NCBI GenBank assembly: GCA_964406575.1
Contig: CAYOSH010000015.1
Span: forward strand, 1-64,000
Source of the DNA: WTAW01 sp964406575
GTDB taxonomy: Bacteria > Acidobacteriota > Aminicenantia > Aminicenantales > Aminicenantaceae
DNA length: 64,000 bases
Direction of reading: 5' to 3'
In this document: piece by piece, positions 18,073-26,414 of the stretch
Position numbering within the stretch: the first letter of the stretch is position 1
Layout: each line of letters opens with the position of its first letter
Notes under the pieces: generated by a model
Databases searched by the model: none
What the model was told of the DNA's origin: nothing
Seen by the model: the letters and a program-made list of their open reading frames with translations, nothing else
Program-made: the position numbers and the translations under genes

Positions 18073-18258
18073 TCAATCAGACTTTATCAACCTTGTACTC
18101 GCCGCTGGCTTTCCCCATTCTTGTCTTTCAAGTTTCAGAAGCTCAAGGAGAGAATTCCAACTTGCATAGTCATTCATCAAAAAATCCAAGACCAGCTTCA
18201 ATACCCATTTTTTTCGCTTTCCCCTTATTGCGCTTTGACTGGCCATATCTCCATCCAA
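18073..18258 (-). CDS. possible 61-codon in-frame continuation after the receiver-kinase stop
   Basis: The frame of the upstream receiver-kinase gene continues directly past its TGA (18261-18259): TTG follows at 18258 and ATG at 18246, and the frame stays open for 61 codons. The predicted peptide is basic and helical (KKWVLKLVLDFLMNDY, WNSLLELLKLERQEW) and lacks a clear ribosome binding site. It could be a small separate protein, a former C-terminal extension cut off by a nonsense change, or chance. The remaining 17965-18072 holds nothing evident except the palindrome noted for DUF2061. Confidence 0.25.
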   Translation of the reverse strand: MDGDMASQSAIRGKRKKWVLKLVLDFLMNDYASWNSLLELLKLERQEWGKPAASTRLIKSD

Positions 18259-19398
18259 TCAAGGATCTCTGCCGAGAATTTTATCCCTTGCCTTCGGCAG
18301 ATAAACAGTAAAAACGCTTCCTTTCCCTAGCTCACTGGAGACCTCTATGGACCCGCCGTGGGCGTCAACAATTTTTTTCGCGATGGTTAGTCCCAATCCC
18401 GAACCCTTATCTCCTTTCCGTTTGCTCCTGTCTATCTGGTAAAACTGATCAAAGATATTAGGGAGGTGCTCAAGCGCGATCCCAACTCCTGTATCCTCAA
18501 TATGCACCTGGATGAGGTTGTCTATTTCTTTGATGGATACGGTAACGCTTCCGCTGGGTTTATTATATTTGATCGCGTTGCTGATGAGGTTTGAGAAAAC
18601 CTGTTCCAATGAATCTTCATCGCCCAGCACGACATCGCTCCCAACGGGGGAAACGAGTTTAAGTGAGATGTTACTTTCTTCAGTGACAGGTTTTAAAAAC
18701 TCCACTATTTTTAATAAGAGAGAACTCAAAGATGTCGGTTTCAGCTTATTAACGATTTGGCCGCTGTTCATCCTGGCAACACTCAACCAGTCATTGATCA
18801 AGTTCAGCAGGCCTTCTAACCTCTCTCTGGCTTTAAGGATCATTTCCTTTTGTTTCTCTTCGACCGGTCCTATCATCCCTGCAAGGATAACTTCAAAATA
18901 TTGAGCGACGGCAACAATCGGACTCCGCAACTGATGGGACACCATGGTGATAAAATTTTCCTCCATAAGTTTCTTTTCTTCCCGGAGCCTCTTTGTTTCC
19001 CGAATGAGTTTCTTCCTCTCGACCCCACGCCTCATGATGATCCTCAGCTCTTCTGGGGAGAAGGGTTTGGGGAGGAAGTCATAAGCTCCCTTTTTCATCG
19101 CCTCGACTGCTGATTCCACTGTGGCGTATCCCGTGATAACGATAGGAATTATATCTCGATCGATCTCTTTGACTTTTTCCAGCACCTCTGGTCCGCTCAT
19201 ACGGGGCATTTTGAGATCGATTATGACAAAATCCGGCTTATCCGCTTCGATCTTTTCAAGACCTAAAATGCCATTTTCCGCAGTGTCTGTTTCGAATCCC
19301 TCCTTTTCCAGGATCATGCGGCACGAGTCCCTCATCGATTCTTCATCATCGATCACGAGTACTTTGAATCTACTTTTATCCATCTGTCTTTCCATCAC
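18259..19398 (-). CDS. receiver - histidine kinase hybrid protein
   Basis: 379 residues, soluble. Receiver at residues 10-128 (Asp17/Asp18, phospho-acceptor Asp61 in VIIDLKMP, KPF lysine), a short charged helix, HisKA with His155 in MVSHQLRSP, and HATPase_c (NLISNAIKYNKP, DTGVGI, GSGLGLTIAKK). A receiver placed N-terminal to the kinase is typical of proteins that relay phosphate within a multi-step cascade. It follows the two single receivers and the hydrogenase operon on the same strand, about 100 bases from the next upstream gene, so it probably takes part in hydrogenase-linked signalling. Confidence 0.93.
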   Translation of the reverse strand: MMERQMDKSRFKVLVIDDEESMRDSCRMILEKEGFETDTAENGILGLEKIEADKPDFVIIDLKMPRMSGPEVLEKVKEIDRDIIPIVITGYATVESAVEAMKKGAYDFLPKPFSPEELRIIMRRGVERKKLIRETKRLREEKKLMEENFITMVSHQLRSPIVAVAQYFEVILAGMIGPVEEKQKEMILKARERLEGLLNLINDWLSVARMNSGQIVNKLKPTSLSSLLLKIVEFLKPVTEESNISLKLVSPVGSDVVLGDEDSLEQVFSNLISNAIKYNKPSGSVTVSIKEIDNLIQVHIEDTGVGIALEHLPNIFDQFYQIDRSKRKGDKGSGLGLTIAKKIVDAHGGSIEVSSELGKGSVFTVYLPKARDKILGRDP

Positions 19399-19500
19399 AT
19401 AATATTGCTGTGTTAAAATTAGGGCAGGATTGCCCCTCCCTCCAGCTCTATTCCTACCTCATTGAAAAGTCCTGGCTATCTTTGGGCATCTTCTCCTGTG

Positions 19501-19911
19501 TCATTTCTCCAAGAACTTCGCAATACGAGCCAGCAGGTCGTCTGGCTTTACAGGCTTATCGATGTAATCATTAGGCCCAGCCATCCCTTGCTCCATACCA
19601 TCAAACTGAAACCTTGAGCCAGTCAATTCCTTTACGGCTGACACAAAAATCACTGGAGTGTTTTTCACCTCTGCGAATTCCTTTGATGTTTTGATGGCGT
19701 TGCACAGTGAAAACCCATCGAATAGGCTGTCCATCATGATGTCAAGGAGAATCAGATCGGGTTTTTCTTCGAGAACCCTATCCTTCCCTTCCTTTGGATT
19801 TGAAGCGGTTACGACTTCATAAAGCGCCGATTTCAAGATTGTTGTCACTGCATCCGTGAAATCTGGGTCGTCGTCGATCACCATTATTTTTTTGCCTTTT
19901 GTTTTTTCCAT
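19501..19911 (-). CDS. single-domain response regulator (CheY-like)
   Basis: 136 residues forming one receiver domain: acid cluster Asp13-Asp15, phospho-acceptor Asp57 in LILLDIMMD, and Lys in DKPVKPDDL. There is an unusually long beta4-alpha4 loop (TGSRFQFDGMEQGMAGP), often seen in receivers attached to hydrogenase or sulfate-reducer clusters. No output domain. It is 11 bases after the next receiver gene and downstream of the hydrogenase alpha subunit, and is likely co-transcribed with it. Confidence 0.9.
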   Translation of the reverse strand: MEKTKGKKIMVIDDDPDFTDAVTTILKSALYEVVTASNPKEGKDRVLEEKPDLILLDIMMDSLFDGFSLCNAIKTSKEFAEVKNTPVIFVSAVKELTGSRFQFDGMEQGMAGPNDYIDKPVKPDDLLARIAKFLEK

Positions 19912-19922
19912 TCTTTCCTCCT

Positions 19923-20294
19923 CTATGGGTTTAGCGCGTTGTTGATAACTAGTCTTAACTCGTCTTTGCCAAAAGATTTGATGAAATAATAGTAGATATC
20001 CTGTTCCCGGACTTTCGACTCCAGTTCCATGCTGTTTTTTTTCGCAGTCATGATAACTTTGATCTTTGGATCGATCTTCCGGAATATAGAAACAGCATCA
20101 AAGCCCTTCATTTCCGGAAGGTCCACATCCATGATGAGACAGTCATAGCTATCCACGGTGACCTTCTTGAGCGCATCCGAGAGCCCTTTTCCCGTTTCAA
20201 CTGAAAAATTGTACTGCCGCAAGTACGTGGCCATGACATTCCTATCATTTTCATCCGGATCGATGATCAGAATTCTTTTTTCTGAGTCTATCAT
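19923..20294 (-). CDS. single-domain response regulator (CheY-like), atypical
   Basis: 123 residues, one receiver domain. The acid pocket is IIDPDEND, where the usual DD is DPD; the phospho-acceptor is Asp56 in CLIMDVDLP. The final lysine region reads YFIKSFGKDEL, with KSF in place of the common KPF. It lies 16 bases after the hydrogenase alpha gene and 11 bases before another receiver gene, so it is likely part of the hydrogenase transcript. The partner is unknown; the hybrid kinase at 18259 is a candidate. Confidence 0.88.
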   Translation of the reverse strand: MIDSEKRILIIDPDENDRNVMATYLRQYNFSVETGKGLSDALKKVTVDSYDCLIMDVDLPEMKGFDAVSIFRKIDPKIKVIMTAKKNSMELESKVREQDIYYYFIKSFGKDELRLVINNALNP

Positions 20295-20310
20295 CGCATT
20301 TACTCAAAAA

Positions 20311-22071
20311 TCAATTCAGATTCATCCCATCCAATAATTCGTGAAGAACTGTTTTCATGGCTTTCCTCACAGGAGGGCTGATTTCGCCTCCATTCGCGGT
20401 AGACAGAGGCTGAATGCCGAGCAGGTAGGCGTTTTTTAGCGTCTTATAATTCATCAAGCCTGAAACGATCGGAAGAAACTTATGGCTCAACGGTGCATTA
20501 ATCAACACATGATTCATGGAAAGGAGGGTGACTTTACCTGTTTCTTCATTAAAATCGATGGCATCCAGAAATATGAGCGGGCGATCAGCAGTGCCTTCCC
20601 ATAAGGTTTCATCTTCTTCAATTTCAGATTCAAGGAAAACACAGTTGTTTCCATGTTTCCTCAATTCCAGCGCGAGTTGGATACCCACTCCGTCATCCGA
20701 TAGATCGGGGCATCCAACTCCAATGAAAACGGGCGAGTGTTTTTCCATTATTCTTTTGAGCTTGTTCTTCCAATCGTCTGTCGGAGCTTTTTTGACTTTT
20801 GCCATATGCGCCGAACAGCTAATGCAGGGGTCAAACGCCCGCACAACAAGCTCCAACCGATCCCTGATCTGATCCTCTTTTTTCCCGCTGTCAAGGAGCT
20901 TTTGAGCTGCAATGTAGCAGTACCGTTCGATATCTTCGGCATTCTGGGCTGTGGGAGTGACGATATCCACGTGATAAACAAGCCCGTCTTTGACTTCATG
21001 ATGGTGAATGAGAAGTCCTCGAGGAGCCTCGACCAGTCCTGTGCCGGCCCCTTCTTTTATCTTGTAAGGAACGATGGCAGGATCTTCGGAGTGTTGAACG
21101 ATTTCGTCGACCAATTCGGGGATCCTCTCAAAGCAGTAGAGAATTTCAAGGGCTTGGGCTGCATTGTGAAAAAGCGGATTGGTCTTCCAACGGTCGTTGA
21201 AATATTTTTTATACATCTTGCCTGATTCATTCTTCAATCTTTTGCCCATCACATTCACTCGGGCAAGGGCACCCACCGAGTAAGGCTTGCCATTGAACCG
21301 GCTCCGTTTCGCATACGAGTGAGAAACGATGAATTCGTTCGTCAATTTTTTGTAATCGTCACGAAAAAACCTCTCCCCTGTGGAAAGCAAGATCTCGTCA
21401 CCCCAAAAGCCGTATGCCTCATTGCCGGGATCACAACAGGCATACACAGTGCCGTCTTCAGGACAATCCGGATAGTCAAGCTCACAGAACAGGTTCAGGG
21501 TTTTAAAGACAAAAGGCATAAACTGGATCGCCCGGCTTTTCATCCAATACAATTCTTTCTCAGCCGGGAACCTTCCGAAACCCCCGATCACTGGATTTTC
21601 CCCATGAATATATCGTCCGCCGACCACTTTCATGATATGGTTTCCGAAATGTTTCATCTCCAATGCGATCTTCACTTCGAGATCGTACTTGGAGGCCATG
21701 GCGATAGCGTTCGGAAATCCCACATAGTCGGGGAGTGCAAGGTAATACACATGGAGCGAGTGGCTCTCGATCATTTCACCCATGTGCATCAATTCACGTA
21801 AGAGGACAACTTTCGGAGGGACTTCAACAGAGAGGGCATTCTCCATGGCACGGAGTACGGCATTCTTGTGAGAGATCGAACAAATGGCACAAATCCGCGG
21901 AGACATGCTGACGTCCTCCTCCGGAGTTCTCCCCACAGTCAACCTCTCTATAAGACGGGGGCCCTCATTGATCGTGAATTTTACGTCTGTGACCGCTTTC
22001 CCATCGATGGTGGCCGATATTCCTCCATTGCCCTCGACACGGGCCAAAGGGTCCACACTTATCCTTTTCAT
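20311..22071 (-). CDS. group 3b-type [NiFe]-hydrogenase large (alpha) subunit fused to a maturation protease
   Basis: The catalytic subunit of a cytoplasmic NAD(P)-linked hydrogenase. Ni-Fe ligands are visible in RICAICSISHK (Cys61, Cys64) and DPCISCSAH (Cys416, Cys419). Large subunits of this class normally end shortly after DPCxxCxxH, and a separate HycI/HybD-type endopeptidase trims the tail. Here a linker of about 25 residues is followed by a full protease-like domain (about 447-586): GVGCPDLSDDGVG, IFLDAIDF and PLSHKFL, which match the three nickel-sensing positions (acid, Asp, His). Cleavage after His422 would release the whole domain. Start ATG overlaps the delta stop (ATGA) and follows AGGAG. 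Length 586, against about 420-430 usual. Confidence 0.93.
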   Translation of the reverse strand: MKRISVDPLARVEGNGGISATIDGKAVTDVKFTINEGPRLIERLTVGRTPEEDVSMSPRICAICSISHKNAVLRAMENALSVEVPPKVVLLRELMHMGEMIESHSLHVYYLALPDYVGFPNAIAMASKYDLEVKIALEMKHFGNHIMKVVGGRYIHGENPVIGGFGRFPAEKELYWMKSRAIQFMPFVFKTLNLFCELDYPDCPEDGTVYACCDPGNEAYGFWGDEILLSTGERFFRDDYKKLTNEFIVSHSYAKRSRFNGKPYSVGALARVNVMGKRLKNESGKMYKKYFNDRWKTNPLFHNAAQALEILYCFERIPELVDEIVQHSEDPAIVPYKIKEGAGTGLVEAPRGLLIHHHEVKDGLVYHVDIVTPTAQNAEDIERYCYIAAQKLLDSGKKEDQIRDRLELVVRAFDPCISCSAHMAKVKKAPTDDWKNKLKRIMEKHSPVFIGVGCPDLSDDGVGIQLALELRKHGNNCVFLESEIEEDETLWEGTADRPLIFLDAIDFNEETGKVTLLSMNHVLINAPLSHKFLPIVSGLMNYKTLKNAYLLGIQPLSTANGGEISPPVRKAMKTVLHELLDGMNLN

Positions 22072-22850
22072 GCTCGCTCCTTTTCCAGTTGATCGAAGAA
22101 TGTTGGGGTTTTTGTACCTGAGTAATTGGCCAAAATCTTCTTTATGAATTCTGTATCAAATCCTTTGTCTTTAAGAAGATAGAATTCAGAGACGGCATTG
22201 GCTCCTTCCACAGGGCCCCAGCACCCCAAACATGGCAGGTTATGATTGATACAAACTGAACCACATCCGTCTGCAGTAAGAGGGCCCAGGCAGGGAAGTC
22301 CCTGTTTGAGCAAACATAAATTTTCATTGTATTTACAGCTCACACAGACGGGCCTTGGATATTTTTCAGGGGGACTTCCTCCTACCAGCCGTGTAAAAAA
22401 GTTCAAAAATTGCTCTTTGCTGATGGGGCAACCGGGCAGATAAAAATCCACATCGATATAGGCGTCGATCGGTTTGGATTGAATAGCTTTTCTATGCGTC
22501 ATCTCGGTATGACCATACACCAACTCGAGATTCTTTTCCCACTCCCGGGGATCTGTGAATCTAGCCTGGAGGCCGCCCGCTGTGGCGCACAGACCGATGG
22601 CCACCACGATCTTTGCCCTTTGGCGGATATCCTTCAGCTCCTCGACCTCCGTCTCTGTCGTCACCGATCCCTCAACCAATGCCACGTCGAGTGCTCCGTC
22701 GATGTTGTCACTTTTGGCCATTAGAAAGGACTGGATATCGGCAGCCTGAAATATGTCCAGGAGCTCTTCTTCGCAGTCAAGAATGAGGAGCGCATCTCCC
22801 GCACAACCTGTCAGTTCATAAATCCCAATTTTCGGTATATTGTTTTTCAT
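22068..22850 (-). CDS. hydD: [NiFe]-hydrogenase small (delta) subunit
   Basis: The 260-residue electron-transfer subunit next to the catalytic subunit. The proximal-cluster cysteines are in ELTGCAGD, AIGLCATAGG and YLPGCPIS. A C-terminal cysteine-rich part (CVSCKYNENLC, GCGSVCINHNLPCLGCWGP) binds two more clusters, as in group 3 hydrogenases. ATG 22850 follows GGGGAAAA, and the stop overlaps the alpha start by four bases. It belongs to the operon beta-gamma-delta-alpha, the standard order for sulfhydrogenase-type enzymes. Confidence 0.93.
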   Translation of the reverse strand: MKNNIPKIGIYELTGCAGDALLILDCEEELLDIFQAADIQSFLMAKSDNIDGALDVALVEGSVTTETEVEELKDIRQRAKIVVAIGLCATAGGLQARFTDPREWEKNLELVYGHTEMTHRKAIQSKPIDAYIDVDFYLPGCPISKEQFLNFFTRLVGGSPPEKYPRPVCVSCKYNENLCLLKQGLPCLGPLTADGCGSVCINHNLPCLGCWGPVEGANAVSEFYLLKDKGFDTEFIKKILANYSGTKTPTFFDQLEKERA

Positions 22851-22859
22851 TTTTTCCCC

Positions 22860-23720
22860 TTAGATGAGTTCCCTCATGTGGATCACATCCCAATACGTGA
22901 AAACAGGACCATCGATACATGTGTAGATGTAGTCGATCGCGCAGTGGCCGCATTTGCCCACACCACATTTCATCCGTCTTTCCAGTGTCATCAAGATCTG
23001 ATCTTTGGGGATGTTCAACTTGATGAATTCTTCGATAACAAATTTGTACATGATGGGGGGACCACAGACTAATCCGTAAGTTGATGAGGAATCGATTGCC
23101 TTTATTTTAGGAAAGATGGTGGTGACCACCCCGATGTTTTCCTTCCATCCTCCCGAATCATCTTGATCCACAGTCAGAAAACACTCCAGGTCCTCTCTCT
23201 CCTTAAGAGACAAAAACTCATCCCTGAATATCATATCTGATGGTGTTCTCGCTCCATGGAGAAGGATCACCCTGTTGAAGAGATCACGATTGTCCAGGCA
23301 ATAGAGAAGGACAGAGCGAAGAGGAGCGACGCCCAGCCCTCCCATGACTATCATTACGTCTTTGTCCTCCATATTTTCAACAGGGAAGCCATTCCCGTAG
23401 GGCCCCCGCACTCCGATGACATCATTCTCCTTAAGCCTGAAAAGAGCATCTGTCACGGTCCCTTTCTTCTGGATGCAAAATTCCAGCAGTCCCGGCCGTG
23501 ATGGGCTCGAAGAGATGCAAAATGGAGCTTCTCCAGAACCCTGTACAGATACCATGGCAAACTGGCCGGGTTTGTACTTGAAGGAAAGAGCTTTCTCCAT
23601 ATCCCTGAATCGCACCTGGAAAAACTTCACGTCTTTTGTGAGATAACGTGTGTTCACTATCCGTGCCGATTCTGGCAAAAATGGGTTGTCTTGTGCTTTT
23701 TCTTTGATTTCACCATTCAT
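22860..23720 (-). CDS. hydG: hydrogenase gamma subunit, FAD/NAD(P)-binding oxidoreductase
   Basis: 286 residues of the ferredoxin-NADP reductase fold. FAD-binding segment KYKPGQFAMVSV, pyridine nucleotide segment MGGLGVAPLRSVL, and a C-terminal 2Fe-2S site RRMKCGVGKCGHCAID with a later Cys in YTCIDGP. It passes electrons between NAD(P)H and the Fe-S chain of the hydrogenase. The chosen start ATG 23720 overlaps the beta stop by ATGA; upstream in-frame starts would lie inside beta. Confidence 0.92.
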   Translation of the reverse strand: MNGEIKEKAQDNPFLPESARIVNTRYLTKDVKFFQVRFRDMEKALSFKYKPGQFAMVSVQGSGEAPFCISSSPSRPGLLEFCIQKKGTVTDALFRLKENDVIGVRGPYGNGFPVENMEDKDVMIVMGGLGVAPLRSVLLYCLDNRDLFNRVILLHGARTPSDMIFRDEFLSLKEREDLECFLTVDQDDSGGWKENIGVVTTIFPKIKAIDSSSTYGLVCGPPIMYKFVIEEFIKLNIPKDQILMTLERRMKCGVGKCGHCAIDYIYTCIDGPVFTYWDVIHMRELI

Positions 23721-24778
23721 TTGGCTACCTCTTTGCTGAGTCTTTTCCAAAAGGAATCAATACTATTCCCATCCAGTGTTTTCGCGACAGTCAAAACATT
23801 GATATCCACTGGACAGGTTGCCACACATCGGCCACAGCCGACACATGCGGGTTTTCCATATTTTGATATATAGGCCTGAAACTTGTGGGTATACCACAAC
23901 TTAAGACGATCGGACCTTTGTTCCCGGAAATTCTCCCCTCCCGCAACTCCTGAATAGTACTCGAGAGTACAGGCATCCCAGCAACGGTTGACGTTTGCAC
24001 AATTCTTTCCCAAAACGGGTTTGTCCTCGACATTGTAACAATTACATGTCGGGCATACATTGGAACAGGAGCCGCAGGCCAAGCAGGCAGTGCCTAACTC
24101 CTCCCAGAGGGGATCGTTATACTTGAGTTCCATGAGATCGGGCATGGCCGTGAAATTGATCTCAGCTTGGAACGCCTTATCTTTTTCCTCTCGCCTTTGG
24201 ATAAAACTCTGAATGTCCTTTTCCTTGATCTCTTCCTCAAAGAGATCGGGTTTCAAACGGATGAGGTCATCTCCACGGCTGGAACCGATCCAAACCAAAT
24301 AATCTTGATTGAGATCTGTAAAGAACAAATCGTATCCTTCTTCAACAATATGGGTATTGGTAGATTTGCACAAACAATTCTCATCAGGCCAGCATGAATG
24401 TCCGAGAACGATCGTGTTCTTTCGTGACTCTAAGTAATAGGGGTCTTCGTACGAGTGGGAGTAGAATTTGTCCATGATGAGCAAGCCATGGATGTCACAG
24501 GGATGGATACCGAATAGGATTCTTTTGGCCACATGGGAAAAATTCGGTTCGTACTCGATTCCTGCCACCTGGAACATATCGAACTTTGGAGGAAGAATGA
24601 TGTTCCGCGGGGGAAGAAGGGTTCGCGTGTAGTCGAGGTCGATGAGGGAAAGATCCTCAACGATCTGAAAACAGTGCCTGTCGCTGTATTTTTTTACTGG
24701 CGCCCATAGATCTGCGTTTTTTGAGATTCCTTCAAGGAAGGGAGAAAGATTCTTTTTTTTGAGTTTTACAATTTTCAT
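23717..24778 (-). CDS. hydB: hydrogenase beta subunit, 4Fe-4S electron-transfer protein
   Basis: 353 residues. The N-terminal two thirds match the HydB/anaerobic sulfite reductase A-type fold (FGIHPCDIHGLLIMD). Two ferredoxin motifs follow: CLACGSCSNVCPTCNC near residue 235 and CVGCGRCVATCPVDIN near residue 315. It carries electrons between gamma and delta. First gene of the operon; ATG 24778 follows AAAGGAATAAAAAG. A sigma-54-type promoter lies about 110 bases upstream. The gene order and subunit set indicate a group 3b (bifunctional, NADP-linked) hydrogenase. Confidence 0.92.
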   Translation of the reverse strand: MKIVKLKKKNLSPFLEGISKNADLWAPVKKYSDRHCFQIVEDLSLIDLDYTRTLLPPRNIILPPKFDMFQVAGIEYEPNFSHVAKRILFGIHPCDIHGLLIMDKFYSHSYEDPYYLESRKNTIVLGHSCWPDENCLCKSTNTHIVEEGYDLFFTDLNQDYLVWIGSSRGDDLIRLKPDLFEEEIKEKDIQSFIQRREEKDKAFQAEINFTAMPDLMELKYNDPLWEELGTACLACGSCSNVCPTCNCYNVEDKPVLGKNCANVNRCWDACTLEYYSGVAGGENFREQRSDRLKLWYTHKFQAYISKYGKPACVGCGRCVATCPVDINVLTVAKTLDGNSIDSFWKRLSKEVAK

Positions 24779-24886
24779 CTTTTTATTCCTTTCGAAAGAC
24801 TAAAAGATCCTGTTTGATTCTATCTTGGTCGGATGAAGAGAAATCGCGTCTTTGCAGTTCATCGTCCGGTTCAAGTGAGACTCCTA

Positions 24887-24902
24887 TGCAAGTTGCATGC
24901 CG
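24887..24902 (-). promoter_or_regulatory. sigma-54-type promoter of the hydrogenase operon
   Basis: On the minus strand CGGCATG-CAAC-TTGCA fits TGGCACG-N4-TTGCA with the invariant GG and GC exactly 10 bases apart and two mismatches. It lies about 110 bases before hydB. The region 24903-25058 between it and the neighbouring sigma-54 activator gene is where enhancer sites would be expected; I see no clear repeated site there. Confidence 0.7.
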
Positions 24903-25058
24903 AAACACTTTATCAATAGAAAATTCCCGGCTTTTTTAAGTTACCAGGAGAATATGTGCTTATCCTAATGAAAATCAGCTATGAGTGATACAGAGCGGAG
25001 ATGAAGAAATGTGGAATAATTCCCTAGTTGCTGTACAGTTTTGACTTACTGGATAACG

Positions 25059-26414
25059 CTATTGGATGTTATATCGTTTGAGCTTGGAGAGGAGGGTTTT
25101 CCTGTCGATCCCAAGGATTTTGGCTGTTTGGCTTTTATTCCCGTGCAGGCTGTAGAATACAACTTTAATGTATTCTTCTTCGATCTGATCCAATGCTTTG
25201 TACCTTCCCCCGACTGTCTCGAAAATAGTCGAAGTTGAACCGATCCCATGATAGATCAGGTCCTCTAGCCCGATTTGATCGTTCCGGACAAGAACAACCG
25301 CGCGCTCGATCGTGTTTTCCAGTTCCCGAATGTTCCCGGGCCAACTGTGCTCCATCAAAAGTTTACCAGCTTTGGGATCGATTCCTTCGATGTTTTTTTT
25401 TGATCTTTTGTTATACTTGCGGAGGAAGTGATCGACGAGGAGGGGAATATCTTCTTTTCGATCCCTCAAAGGGGGGAGATGGATAGGCACAACACTCAAG
25501 CGATAGAAGAGATCCTCCCTAAATTTGCCTTCTTTCACAGCTTCTGTCAGGTTCTCATGTGTGGCAGCAATGATCCGGACATCTATTTTAATGGGTTTTG
25601 AACTCCCAACCCGTGTGATCTCTTTCTCCTGTATGACCCTGAGAAGCTTTGCCTGGATGTTGAGGCTGATATTGCTGATCTCATCCAGGAAAATTGTCCC
25701 TCCGTGAGCCACTTCGAACCGACCGTGTTTAGTCTCATAAGCTCCCGTGAAAGATCCTCTCGTGTGGCCGAAAAGCTCGCTTTCGAAAAGTGTCTCCACC
25801 AAAGCACCGCAGTCCACAACAACGAAGGGACCGTTACGCCTGAGGCTATGGCTGTGAATCTCTCGCGCCAGCATTTCTTTTCCTGTCCCGCTCTCTCCTG
25901 TGATCAGAACAGTACTCTCTGAGGGGCTAACTCTTTTAACCATATCCAGAACGACATTCATGGCTTCGCTTTTTCCGACGATGAGGTCAAACTCACTTTT
26001 TGCCTCCAGTTCCTTGCGCAAGTAAAGATTTTCCATGAGCATCTTTCGGTTGTTCAGGGCTTTTCTGATGGTCACCCGCAACTCATTGGGACTGAACGGT
26101 TTGGCCATATAATCAAAGGCCCCTTGTTTCATGGCTTCGACTGCCGATTCCACGGAGGCATAGCCTGTCATGATGATGACGGGCGTTACAGGATTTTCCG
26201 CCTTTATTCGGTCCAATACCTCTATTCCATCCAAACCTGGCAGTTTTAAATCAAGAAGAACCGCTTGAAAGGATTCGCTGCTGAAAAGTTTGAGACCTCC
26301 CTCGCCATCTTGAGCCGCCTTGATAGAATACCCGGCTTTTTCGAGGACCTGAGTGCATGAATCCAAAATGGCTTCATCATCATCGATGATGAGAATCTTG
26401 GCTTTTTCAGTCAT
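25059..26414 (-). CDS. sigma-54-dependent response regulator (receiver-AAA+-Fis)
   Basis: 451 residues. Receiver (Asp11-13, phospho-acceptor Asp55 in VLLDLKLPG, KPF lysine), AAA+ domain with Walker A GESGTGKE and a sigma-54 contact loop GSFTGA (Ser in place of the usual Ala), arginine-finger region, and a Fis-type helix-turn-helix (NKSQTAKILGIDRKTLLSKL). Start ATG 26414 overlaps the kinase stop by 8 bases. Its stop is 157 bases from the sigma-54-type promoter of the hydrogenase operon, the obvious candidate target. It is paralogous to the activator at 8243-9598. Confidence 0.94.
   Translation of the reverse strand: MTEKAKILIIDDDEAILDSCTQVLEKAGYSIKAAQDGEGGLKLFSSESFQAVLLDLKLPGLDGIEVLDRIKAENPVTPVIIMTGYASVESAVEAMKQGAFDYMAKPFSPNELRVTIRKALNNRKMLMENLYLRKELEAKSEFDLIVGKSEAMNVVLDMVKRVSPSESTVLITGESGTGKEMLAREIHSHSLRRNGPFVVVDCGALVETLFESELFGHTRGSFTGAYETKHGRFEVAHGGTIFLDEISNISLNIQAKLLRVIQEKEITRVGSSKPIKIDVRIIAATHENLTEAVKEGKFREDLFYRLSVVPIHLPPLRDRKEDIPLLVDHFLRKYNKRSKKNIEGIDPKAGKLLMEHSWPGNIRELENTIERAVVLVRNDQIGLEDLIYHGIGSTSTIFETVGGRYKALDQIEEEYIKVVFYSLHGNKSQTAKILGIDRKTLLSKLKRYNIQ

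Noticed and set aside
18012..18330. two overlapping plus-strand open frames of about 90-100 codons
   Set aside because: No start signals, no recognisable features, and they overlap the receiver-kinase gene end.
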